Assembly: GCA_040261275.1 (NCBI GenBank)
Contig: JBDQOI010000011.1
Span: forward strand, 8,512 to 72,511
DNA from: UBA8752 sp040261275
GTDB taxonomy: Bacteria; Bacteroidota; Bacteroidia; Flavobacteriales_D; Sanyastnellaceae
Length of the DNA: 64,000 bases
Direction of reading: 5' to 3'
The notes beneath the pieces are model-generated. The model was not told the DNA's origin and ran no database searches. It saw only the letters and a program-made list of their open reading frames with translations. Made by a program: the position numbers and the translations under genes. How positions within the stretch are numbered: position 1 is the first letter of the stretch; the number at the start of each line of letters is the position of its first letter. This document shows positions 58,151-64,000 of the stretch, one piece after another.

Positions 58151-59617
58151 ATGAAGCACATTTACACCGCGCTCATTGCGCTTTTCATCAGCTTCTCTGC
58201 TGCTGCACAACTGCCTGACGGCAGCATTGCTCCCGACTGGACCGCTACGGACATTGACGGAAACGAGCACAACCTCTACAGCCTCCTCGACGAGGGAAAG
58301 AAGGTCATCATTGACTTCTCCGCCACATGGTGCGGCCCTTGCTGGAGCTACCACAATACCGGTGCCCTCGAGGACATCTGGGAAACATACGGCCCCGACG
58401 GAACCGACGAAGTGTACGTCTTCTTCATCGAAGGTGACGACACCACCACCCTTGAGGATCTTGAGGGAACCGGTTCTGCTACCCAAGGTGACTGGACAGC
58501 CGGAACCGGCTACCCCATCATCGACGACGGCGGTTCCATTTTCGATGACTACGATGGTGCATACTACCCCACCATCTACACCATCTGCCCGAACCGGATG
58601 CTGACCGAAAGCAGCCAGATTACGGCTGACGATCACGCCGCCATCCTCTTCGCCAACGACTGTGCCGCTGCCACGCAGGCCAACGACGCAGCCGTTCTCG
58701 GATACACCGGTGAGACCATCAGCTGCAGTGGAAGCCCTTCCGCCATCAGCGCGAGCCTCATGAACCTCGGAACCGAGGCGCTCACCAGCGCTACGCTCGA
58801 GCTCTTCATCAACGGCAATAGCGTACTGAGCTATGACTGGAGTGGAAACCTCGACACCTATGGAATTGAGGACGTCCAGATGGGCAGCCATCAGTTCAAC
58901 GGTTCTACCGACTTTGAAATCCGCATCACCAGCGGTGACATGAACGCCGACAACGACATGTTGACCGCCAGTGTGGAAGGCGCCAATGCTGCCACCACGC
59001 TCTTCTACATCTACATCGAGACCGATGGCTGGGGTGAGGAGACCGGTTGGGAGATCCGCGACGGCGACGGCGACGTTGTGGCTAGTGCTGCAGCAGGCAC
59101 CTACGGCAACACCACGACCTACGAGGAGTGGGTAGGTGTGCCCAGCACCGGTTGCTACACCTTCACCATCACCGACACCTACGGAGACGGCATCTTCGGA
59201 AGCCAGTGGGGCAGTGTGGACGGAGCATGCTACGTCACCACCGTCAACGATGACCTTACCACTTACGGATACGTGTACAGCTACAACGGCAGCTACAATT
59301 TCGCAGAAGAGACCCGTGCAGCCGACGTCATGACCGTGGTCGGTGTGGAAGAGCAGGTCGAGCAGACCACTTTCAACGTCTACCCGAACCCGGTCGAGAA
59401 CGTGGCTTGGGTTGACCTGAGCCTCGCTGGAAACGAAGAGGTACGCCTCGACGTTGTGAACCTGCTCGGACAGCGCGTCATGAGCCAAGACCTCGGAACG
59501 ATGTCGGCCGGTAACAACCGCATGCAGCTCGACCTCGGTGGAGTGGAGTCCGGTATTTACCTGGTCACCTTGACCGCTGGAGACACGATCTCCACCATGC
59601 GCGTCACGAAGAAGTAA
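58151..59617 (+). CDS. secreted thioredoxin-fold protein with type A T9SS sorting domain
   Basis: A 488-residue protein. Signal peptide MKHIYTALIALFISFSAAAQ. A TlpA/thioredoxin-like domain (about 25-190) carries IIDFSATWCGPCWSYHNTG (CGPC). A middle beta region follows (about 190-395, with LFYIYIETDGWGEETGWEI and CYTFTITDTYGDGIFGSQWG). The C-terminus (about 410-488) is a type A T9SS sorting domain (FNVYPNPVENVAWVDLSL, VNLLGQRVMSQDL, VESGIYLVTLTAGDTISTMRVTKK). Export to the surface is predicted. Codon use is strongly biased to C-ending codons, consistent with high expression. The open frame begins at 58112, but ATG 58151 has the signal peptide. A terminator follows the stop by about 25 bases. 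Confidence 0.9.
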   Translation: MKHIYTALIALFISFSAAAQLPDGSIAPDWTATDIDGNEHNLYSLLDEGKKVIIDFSATWCGPCWSYHNTGALEDIWETYGPDGTDEVYVFFIEGDDTTTLEDLEGTGSATQGDWTAGTGYPIIDDGGSIFDDYDGAYYPTIYTICPNRMLTESSQITADDHAAILFANDCAAATQANDAAVLGYTGETISCSGSPSAISASLMNLGTEALTSATLELFINGNSVLSYDWSGNLDTYGIEDVQMGSHQFNGSTDFEIRITSGDMNADNDMLTASVEGANAATTLFYIYIETDGWGEETGWEIRDGDGDVVASAAAGTYGNTTTYEEWVGVPSTGCYTFTITDTYGDGIFGSQWGSVDGACYVTTVNDDLTTYGYVYSYNGSYNFAEETRAADVMTVVGVEEQVEQTTFNVYPNPVENVAWVDLSLAGNEEVRLDVVNLLGQRVMSQDLGTMSAGNNRMQLDLGGVESGIYLVTLTAGDTISTMRVTKK

Positions 59618-59640
59618 TTCTTCATTATCGACTTTTTTGG

Positions 59641-59680
59641 AAGACCGATGGGGCCCCGCCTCGTCGGTCTTTCTTTTCTT
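59641..59680 (+). terminator. rho-independent terminator after the secreted thioredoxin gene
   Basis: AAGACCGA (59641-59648) pairs with TCGGTCTT (59664-59671) around a 15-base GC-rich loop, followed by TCTTTTCTT. It lies 24 bases after the TAA stop. It would separate a highly expressed gene from the coupled cluster downstream, perhaps with read-through. Confidence 0.7.
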
Positions 59681-59701
59681 GCAGAACCTGCTTTGAAAAC
59701 G

Positions 59702-60187
59702 ATGCGCATTTTCTCTCTCTCTCTGATCTTGGGTCTGATGGGCACCCTGCATGCCCAGGACATCCCCTCTATTGAACTCAAGGACCTCGGGGACCTGACC
59801 GTCGATACCCGGAGCCTTGTGGAACAAGCCGAAGGGCCTGTGCTGTTCTGCTTCTGGGCCACTTGGTGCAGCCCGTGCAAGCGGGAGTTGAACAACTACG
59901 CCGACCTCTACCCGGACTGGCAGGATGAAACCGGCGTCGAAATCGTAGCCGTTTCCATCGATGACCCCCGCAGCATGATGCGGGTCAAGCCCTACGTCAA
60001 CAGCGTAGGCTGGGACTATACCATATTGCTCGACCCCAATAAGGCCTTCGCACGCGCCATGCAGGTCAACAACGTCCCCCACACCTTCTTGGTCAATGCC
60101 GAGGGAGAGGTCGTCTGGCAACACAACAACTACGCGGACGGCGACGAGGACGAACTGTATGAAGAGCTGCTGAAACTCGCCGAATGA
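59702..60187 (+). CDS. TlpA-like periplasmic thioredoxin
   Basis: A 161-residue protein. Signal peptide about 1-18 (MRIFSLSLILGLMGTLHAQ). A TlpA/ResA-like domain with LFCFWATWCSPCKRELNNYADL (motif CSPC), IVAVSIDDPRSMMRVKPYV and the cis-Pro loop VNNVPHTFLVNAEGEVVWQHNNY. Predicted periplasmic thiol-disulfide oxidoreductase. An upstream open frame begins at 59648, inside the terminator; ATG 59702 gives the signal peptide. It overlaps the DUF6029 gene by four bases (ATGA), the first of three such links in the cluster. Confidence 0.9.
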   Translation: MRIFSLSLILGLMGTLHAQDIPSIELKDLGDLTVDTRSLVEQAEGPVLFCFWATWCSPCKRELNNYADLYPDWQDETGVEIVAVSIDDPRSMMRVKPYVNSVGWDYTILLDPNKAFARAMQVNNVPHTFLVNAEGEVVWQHNNYADGDEDELYEELLKLAE

Positions 60188-61902
60188 AACGCCATCTTCT
60201 AATGGTGGCCACCTGCGCCGCGATGTGCACGCCCCTCGCGCTTTGGGCGCAGGAAGAACCCGATGCCGGACAAATCACGGGCAACGTTCAGATGCTCTTC
60301 CAGACCTATCAGGAGGACACCCTGATCGGCGCCCAAGTGCCCCCCAGTAAGACGGGCTTCAACGCTTTTGGCAACCTCATCTACACGCGGGGCGATTTCT
60401 CGGCCGGCATGCGCTACGAGAGCTATCTCAACCCCATCCTCGGGTACCCTGGGCGTTTCCGTGGATCCGGCATCGGTTACCGCTACGCGAATTACGCCAA
60501 GGAGAATTTCGAGGTCACCATCGGCAACTTCTACGAACAATTCGGCTCTGGCCTGGTGCTGCGGGCCTACGAGGAGCGGCAACTCGGCATCGACAATGCA
60601 CTCGACGGCTTCCGCCTGGTCCTGCGTCCGATGCAGGGCATGACCGTCAAGGGACTCGTTGGCAAACAGCGATTCGACTTCGACTCCCGCCTTATCAACA
60701 GCGATGGCATCGTTCGCGCATTCGACGGTGAAATCAACCTGAACGACGCCTTCGAACGGTGGGCCGCTGCCGGCACGCGCGTGACCCTCGGGGCGAGTTT
60801 CGTCAGCCGCTTCCAGGCGGGAAGCACCATCTCAAAGGATACCCTCATCATGGAACTGCCGCAAAACGTCGGGGCGTGGGGCTACCGCGCCCAGGTCCAG
60901 AAGGGCGGCTTCCAATTCATGGGGGAATACGTGCGCAAGATCAACGACCCCAATGCCGACAACGGCTATACCTACCGCGACGGCGAGGGCATCCTGCTCA
61001 ATGCCGGCTGGTCCACGAAGGGGCTTGGCATCAACCTGGGCTTCAAAGGCGTCGACAACATGCAATTCCGCTCCGACCGGAACCTCCAGCTCTTCGATCT
61101 GCCGATCAACTACATCCCCGCCATCACCAAGCAACACACCTACAACCTCGCCGCCACCCTATACCCATACGCCACGGTGGTCCAGGGAGAGGTCGGTTGG
61201 TCGGCAGAGGTATTCTACACCATCCCCCGAAAGAGCAAGATCGGGGGCAAATACGGCACCAAGATCAGCTTCCAATACGCCACCGCGAGCAGCCTTGACA
61301 CCACCAGCCTCAGCGGGGTGGATGGACTGGTGGACGGATACCGGCGCAACAGCTGGTCGGCAGGTGAAGACCTGTTCATCCGCGACATCAACTTCGACAT
61401 CAGCCGCAAATTCTCGAAGGGCTTCAAGGCGAAGTACGCCTTCTTCCACTTTGACTTCAACACCCTTGCGACACCGGTTACCACGGACTACAAAGGCATC
61501 GTCAACGCCAACGTCCACGTGGTCGAGACCCAGGTCCGCATCAAGAAAGGCCACAGCCTCCGCACCGAGGTGCAGGCCCTGTTCACGGGAACCGATATGA
61601 AGGAAGTGAACGGCGTGATGAAGGAGGTCAAGCAAGACAAAGGCGACTGGGCCACAGTGCTCGCCGAGTATTCCATCAGCCCCCATTGGTTCTTCTCCGT
61701 GCTGGACCAATACAACTTCGGCAACCCTGACCCCGATCAGCGCGTTCACTACCTGTACGGCACTGTCGGCCGCATCGAAGGCGCCCACCGCTTGTCCATC
61801 GGTTATGGCAAGCGGAGAGAAGGCATCTTCTGCATCGGCGGGGTGTGCCGCGCCGTGCCCGCCTCCAACGGGTTCGAGATCACCTTTACGAGCAGCTTCT
61901 GA
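60184..61902 (+). CDS. DUF6029-type outer-membrane beta-barrel protein
   Basis: This 572-residue protein has a signal peptide (ending LALWAQ) and a long barrel-type sequence with alternating hydrophobic strands and turns. Marks: ITGNVQMLFQTYQEDTLIG near the start, YLNPILGYPGRFRGSGIGYRYANY, FYEQFGSGLVLRAYEERQLGIDNALDG and a final strand ASNGFEITFTSSF. I assign it to the Bacteroidota DUF6029 family from memory of its pattern (YEQFGSGLVLR). Function unknown. It overlaps the TlpA gene upstream and the Omp28-like gene downstream (TGATG). Envelope location is expected, with the barrel in the outer membrane. Confidence 0.8.
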   Translation: MKRHLLMVATCAAMCTPLALWAQEEPDAGQITGNVQMLFQTYQEDTLIGAQVPPSKTGFNAFGNLIYTRGDFSAGMRYESYLNPILGYPGRFRGSGIGYRYANYAKENFEVTIGNFYEQFGSGLVLRAYEERQLGIDNALDGFRLVLRPMQGMTVKGLVGKQRFDFDSRLINSDGIVRAFDGEINLNDAFERWAAAGTRVTLGASFVSRFQAGSTISKDTLIMELPQNVGAWGYRAQVQKGGFQFMGEYVRKINDPNADNGYTYRDGEGILLNAGWSTKGLGINLGFKGVDNMQFRSDRNLQLFDLPINYIPAITKQHTYNLAATLYPYATVVQGEVGWSAEVFYTIPRKSKIGGKYGTKISFQYATASSLDTTSLSGVDGLVDGYRRNSWSAGEDLFIRDINFDISRKFSKGFKAKYAFFHFDFNTLATPVTTDYKGIVNANVHVVETQVRIKKGHSLRTEVQALFTGTDMKEVNGVMKEVKQDKGDWATVLAEYSISPHWFFSVLDQYNFGNPDPDQRVHYLYGTVGRIEGAHRLSIGYGKRREGIFCIGGVCRAVPASNGFEITFTSSF

Positions 61903-62765
61903 TGATGTTCCTTCGCACACGATTCGCCCCGCTTTTCGCAGCCATCGCCCTGTTGATGGGCGGATGCGATTACATCGATGACCCCGTCATTCCCTTGACC
62001 ATCAGCTACCGAGGAGAAGCGGAGCCCCCAACCTTCGCCGCCATGAACAGCGGTCCACAACACGTTCTGCTCGAGGATTTTACCGCCCACCAATGCGGCA
62101 ATTGCCCTCCCGCTGGAGAACTCGCCACTTCGCTCGAGGAGGCCCATGAGAATACCGTGCACGTCCTCGCCGTGCATGCCGGCTCCTTGGCCGCCGTTGC
62201 GGCGTCCCCCTTCGACACAGATTGGACCAATGCCGATGCCAACACCTATTGGGACCAGCTGTCCTTCCCGGTCAACCCCATTGGCCGGGTCAACCGGCGC
62301 GGAGGATCTGCCGAAATCGTATCCCCCAACAATTGGACCTCGGCCGTGGAAACCGAGTTGGGCCTGACCCCGGCCGCCCATCTGCAGGGCACTGTGATCC
62401 CAGACCTCACCGTCGCCGACGATCTCCACCTGCACACCCACATCACCTTCGCCGAAGCGGTCACCGGAGAAGTTCGCCTCGCATTGCTCATCAACGAGAG
62501 CCACCTCATCGCTGCCCAGCTGGACTACGGCAACGACCCAGAAGTCATCACGGACTTTGAGCACAACCACCTGCTTCGCGGCAGCCTGAGCGGAGCCGAT
62601 GGACTCGTCATCGCTACCGACCCCACAGCCGGAACCACCGTTCAGATGGACTACACCATGGTCTGGCCGTCCGAGTGGATTCAGGAAAACTGCCACGTCC
62701 TCGCCGTATTGACCAACGCCGAAGGCGAGGTTCTGAACTGCATTGACATGCCTTGGGCCCAATGA
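61902..62765 (+). CDS. Omp28-related lipoprotein with CGNC motif
   Basis: A 287-residue protein. Lipoprotein signal ending LLMGGC (lipidated Cys22). The Omp28-like domain begins HVLLEDFTAHQCGNCPPAGELA, a thioredoxin-fold segment with a CGNC motif, followed by VHVLAVHAGSLAAVA and FPVNPIGRVNRRGG (cis-Pro-like). A C-terminal beta domain (about 165-285) ends LAVLTNAEGEVLNCIDMPW. Omp28 proteins are Bacteroidota outer-membrane or surface lipoproteins of uncertain role. Two start codons lie side by side (61902, 61905). The next gene overlaps its stop (ATGA). A redox function is inference from the CxxC. Confidence 0.85.
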   Translation: MMFLRTRFAPLFAAIALLMGGCDYIDDPVIPLTISYRGEAEPPTFAAMNSGPQHVLLEDFTAHQCGNCPPAGELATSLEEAHENTVHVLAVHAGSLAAVAASPFDTDWTNADANTYWDQLSFPVNPIGRVNRRGGSAEIVSPNNWTSAVETELGLTPAAHLQGTVIPDLTVADDLHLHTHITFAEAVTGEVRLALLINESHLIAAQLDYGNDPEVITDFEHNHLLRGSLSGADGLVIATDPTAGTTVQMDYTMVWPSEWIQENCHVLAVLTNAEGEVLNCIDMPWAQ

Positions 62766-63406
62766 AGCATCCGCTGTCCCTCCTTGTTCTGCTCTTGCTG
62801 ATTGGCCTTCAAGTTTCCGAAGCTCAAGCCCAGGCCCTGCGTTTTGATGGCGGCCCTGTCGCCGGCCTGAATGCCGCACAAGTACAGGGAGACGATTACA
62901 CAGGATTCAACAAACTCGGACTTTCGGGAGGCGCTTTCATCGACGTCCGGAACCCCGACAACTACTGGGGCATTCGATTGGAAATGCACTACGCGGAGAA
63001 GGGCAGCCGGCGGGGAGGCGATCCTGAAGTGGGCACCACCACCATAGAGCTCCGCATGAACTACATCGACATCCCCATCCTGCTGGATGTCAACCTTGGC
63101 GACTACCAGGTGGGCTTCGGCCCCTACCTCGGCCGCATGATCAAGGCGGAGAAATGGCAGCGCGTTTCCGACACCTCCAGCTCATTGGAGGACGACCTCA
63201 ACACTTGGGACGTCGGAGGTCAGGCCTACGCCCGAGCCCCTCTGGGCAAATCCACCTTCTTCCAGGCCCGCATCTCAGGCAGCGCACTGAGCCTCAAGAG
63301 CGACGGTCCGGCCATCGGTTCCACGTTCTTCGGACCGCGCGTGCGCAACATCGCCCTCCACTTCGGCATCGGCTGGAGCCTCCGCGGCAACCAGGTTCAG
63401 AAGTAG
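62762..63406 (+). CDS. PorT-like outer-membrane beta-barrel protein
   Basis: A 214-residue protein. Signal peptide about 1-24 (MKHPLSLLVLLLLIGLQVSE, ending AQAQA). The mature part has an eight-stranded barrel pattern: FDGGPVAGLNAAQVQGDDY, LGLSGGAFIDVRN, WGIRLEMHYAEKGSRRG, ELRMNYIDIPILLDVNLGDYQVGFGPYLGRMI and a final IALHFGIGWSL. This is the PorT/outer-membrane-barrel family common in Bacteroidota. Its role here is not known; PorT proper is part of the type IX system, but this may be a generic porin-like barrel. It ends the coupled cluster; no terminator was found after it. Confidence 0.82.
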   Translation: MKHPLSLLVLLLLIGLQVSEAQAQALRFDGGPVAGLNAAQVQGDDYTGFNKLGLSGGAFIDVRNPDNYWGIRLEMHYAEKGSRRGGDPEVGTTTIELRMNYIDIPILLDVNLGDYQVGFGPYLGRMIKAEKWQRVSDTSSSLEDDLNTWDVGGQAYARAPLGKSTFFQARISGSALSLKSDGPAIGSTFFGPRVRNIALHFGIGWSLRGNQVQK

Positions 63407-63454
63407 GAATAACATCCTCACAAAAAGAGGGTCTGCTAAAAATCATCTTCAAAC

Positions 63455-63468
63455 CTGACGGTCGTCAG
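63455..63468. repeat. short perfect inverted repeat upstream of the last gene
   Basis: CTGACG and CGTCAG are separated by GT, 34 bases before the start of the truncated gene. It may be an operator or a chance palindrome; the 95-base gap around it holds no terminator with a T-run. Confidence 0.25.
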
Positions 63469-63501
63469 CAAGGCAGGCCATGAAGTCCGCAACTTCCGTG
63501 G

Positions 63502-64000
63502 ATGCCTATTTCCAGATCACTCCTCCTTTTGGGCGCATGGCTCTTTGCCATGCCCATTTTCTTTGGTCAAGATTGCGACCCCGATATTTTCCCCCTCCAA
63601 CCTGATTACGCTACTGTACAAGTCGACGATCTACCCGGGTTCTACTTGGACCTATTGAGCAATGATGGTCAAGGGTTCACGGTGATCGCAATTGAAGGCT
63701 TGCCCGATTGCTTTACTTTCAACCCCTTCCTGTTCCCCACGGGATTAGCCTGGGTGTCATACAACGTCCAAGAGGACCCCTCCATTTGCTGTGGCACTTA
63801 CGATTTCACCTACACGGTTCAATCCAATTTCAATCCTGACCTCTTTTGCACGGAAGTAGGTCAAATCACAGTAGAATGTCCCCCCTCCAAGGGAGACTGT
63901 TCCATCATCGTTCTCGAAACCACGCCACAACAGGACTCCGATGGAGACGGCACCCAAGAGCCCATCGACTCACTGGAAGCCTGCATCTCTGTCTGCAGCC
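63502..64000 (+). CDS. secreted protein, 3' truncated by window end
   Basis: I translated this frame directly; it runs open from ATG 63502 to the last base (166 residues). Signal peptide: MPISRSLLLLGAWLFAMPIF, then FGQ, so the mature part begins near DCDPDIFPLQP. The mature part is rich in Cys (pairs at DCD, PDCF, ICCGTYDF, FCTEVGQ, VECPPSKGDC) and has a beta-strand pattern, with an Asp-rich stretch TPQQDSDGDGTQE that may bind calcium. This resembles the N-terminus of large Bacteroidota surface proteins, many with PKD repeats and T9SS tails, but the diagnostic part is outside the window. GC is lower than in the rest of the region. Confidence 0.75.
   Translation, partial: MPISRSLLLLGAWLFAMPIFFGQDCDPDIFPLQPDYATVQVDDLPGFYLDLLSNDGQGFTVIAIEGLPDCFTFNPFLFPTGLAWVSYNVQEDPSICCGTYDFTYTVQSNFNPDLFCTEVGQITVECPPSKGDCSIIVLETTPQQDSDGDGTQEPIDSLEACISVCS

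Noticed and set aside
58115..60124. Minus-strand open frame of 669 codons antisense to the secreted thioredoxin and TlpA-like genes
   Set aside because: It is the mirror of strongly C/G-ending codons on the plus strand, has no domain or signal, and the plus-strand genes have clear motifs, signal peptides and a terminator.

Overview
This window comes from a Bacteroidota genome, most likely Flavobacteriales or a close relative. It is unusually GC-rich, about 60% by eye. The evidence is a type IX secretion and gliding set (SprA/Sov, a PorP/SprF-like protein, a RemB-like protein, cargo with both type A and type B sorting domains), the cytochrome oxidase order ctaB - two subunit III genes - subunit IV - SCO - DUF420, a detached atpD-atpC pair, a 77-residue ATP synthase epsilon subunit, a TonB with an acidic linker, and promoters resembling the Bacteroidota -7 element TAnnTTTG. 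Genes are packed tightly with many ATGA/TGATG overlaps. No intergenic gap exceeds 300 bases, and I saw no tRNA, rRNA, CRISPR array, IS element or prophage.

Layout. 1-1194: 3' part of a RemB/Wzi-like outer-membrane protein. 1221-6449: aa3-type oxidase assembly and small subunits (heme O synthase, two COX III, COX IV, a tandem SCO protein, DUF420, a small CxxC membrane protein). 6466-11204: OmpA-like protein, TolC, HlyD adaptor, TsaB and a ligand-less Rieske-like lipoprotein. 11307-13512: ahcY, a phosphopantetheinyl transferase and rpmH. 13662-16651: an ABC exporter and gmd. 16698-19970: an AddA/RecB-like helicase-nuclease on the minus strand. 20085-23262: a probable copper module with MbnP, MbnH and an NRAMP-like permease. 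23353-29366: a giant PKD-repeat type B T9SS cargo and its SprF partner. 29373-37620: murB, a small hypothetical gene, a TlpA-like thioredoxin, a TPR protein, AddB-like nuclease, glycosyltransferase and flippase. 37648-43380: DUF2147, BrkB, nadC, rlmH, atpC-atpD and ribF. 43385-45104: LRR protein, NadR-like kinase and PnuC. 45115-57099: tonB, vanZ, gcvH, sprA, ruvA and maeB on the minus strand. 57175-64000: two type A T9SS cargo genes, then a translationally coupled run of TlpA-like thioredoxin, DUF6029 barrel, Omp28-like lipoprotein and a PorT-like barrel, ending in a truncated secreted-protein gene.

The main themes are respiration (oxidase biogenesis, ATP synthase), envelope secretion and surface display, metal handling (SCO, MbnP/MbnH) and cofactor salvage (NadR-like/PnuC, nadC, ribF). 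The best candidates for undescribed biology are four. First, the coupled cluster 58151-63406 places three thioredoxin-fold proteins, predicted for three different extracytoplasmic sites, beside two outer-membrane barrels. Second, an MbnP-MbnH pair sits beside an NRAMP-family permease lacking the canonical metal motifs. Third, a double SCO protein has an N-terminal copy that has lost its copper ligands. Fourth, -7-like promoter elements recur within a few bases of start codons, suggesting very short or absent mRNA leaders.
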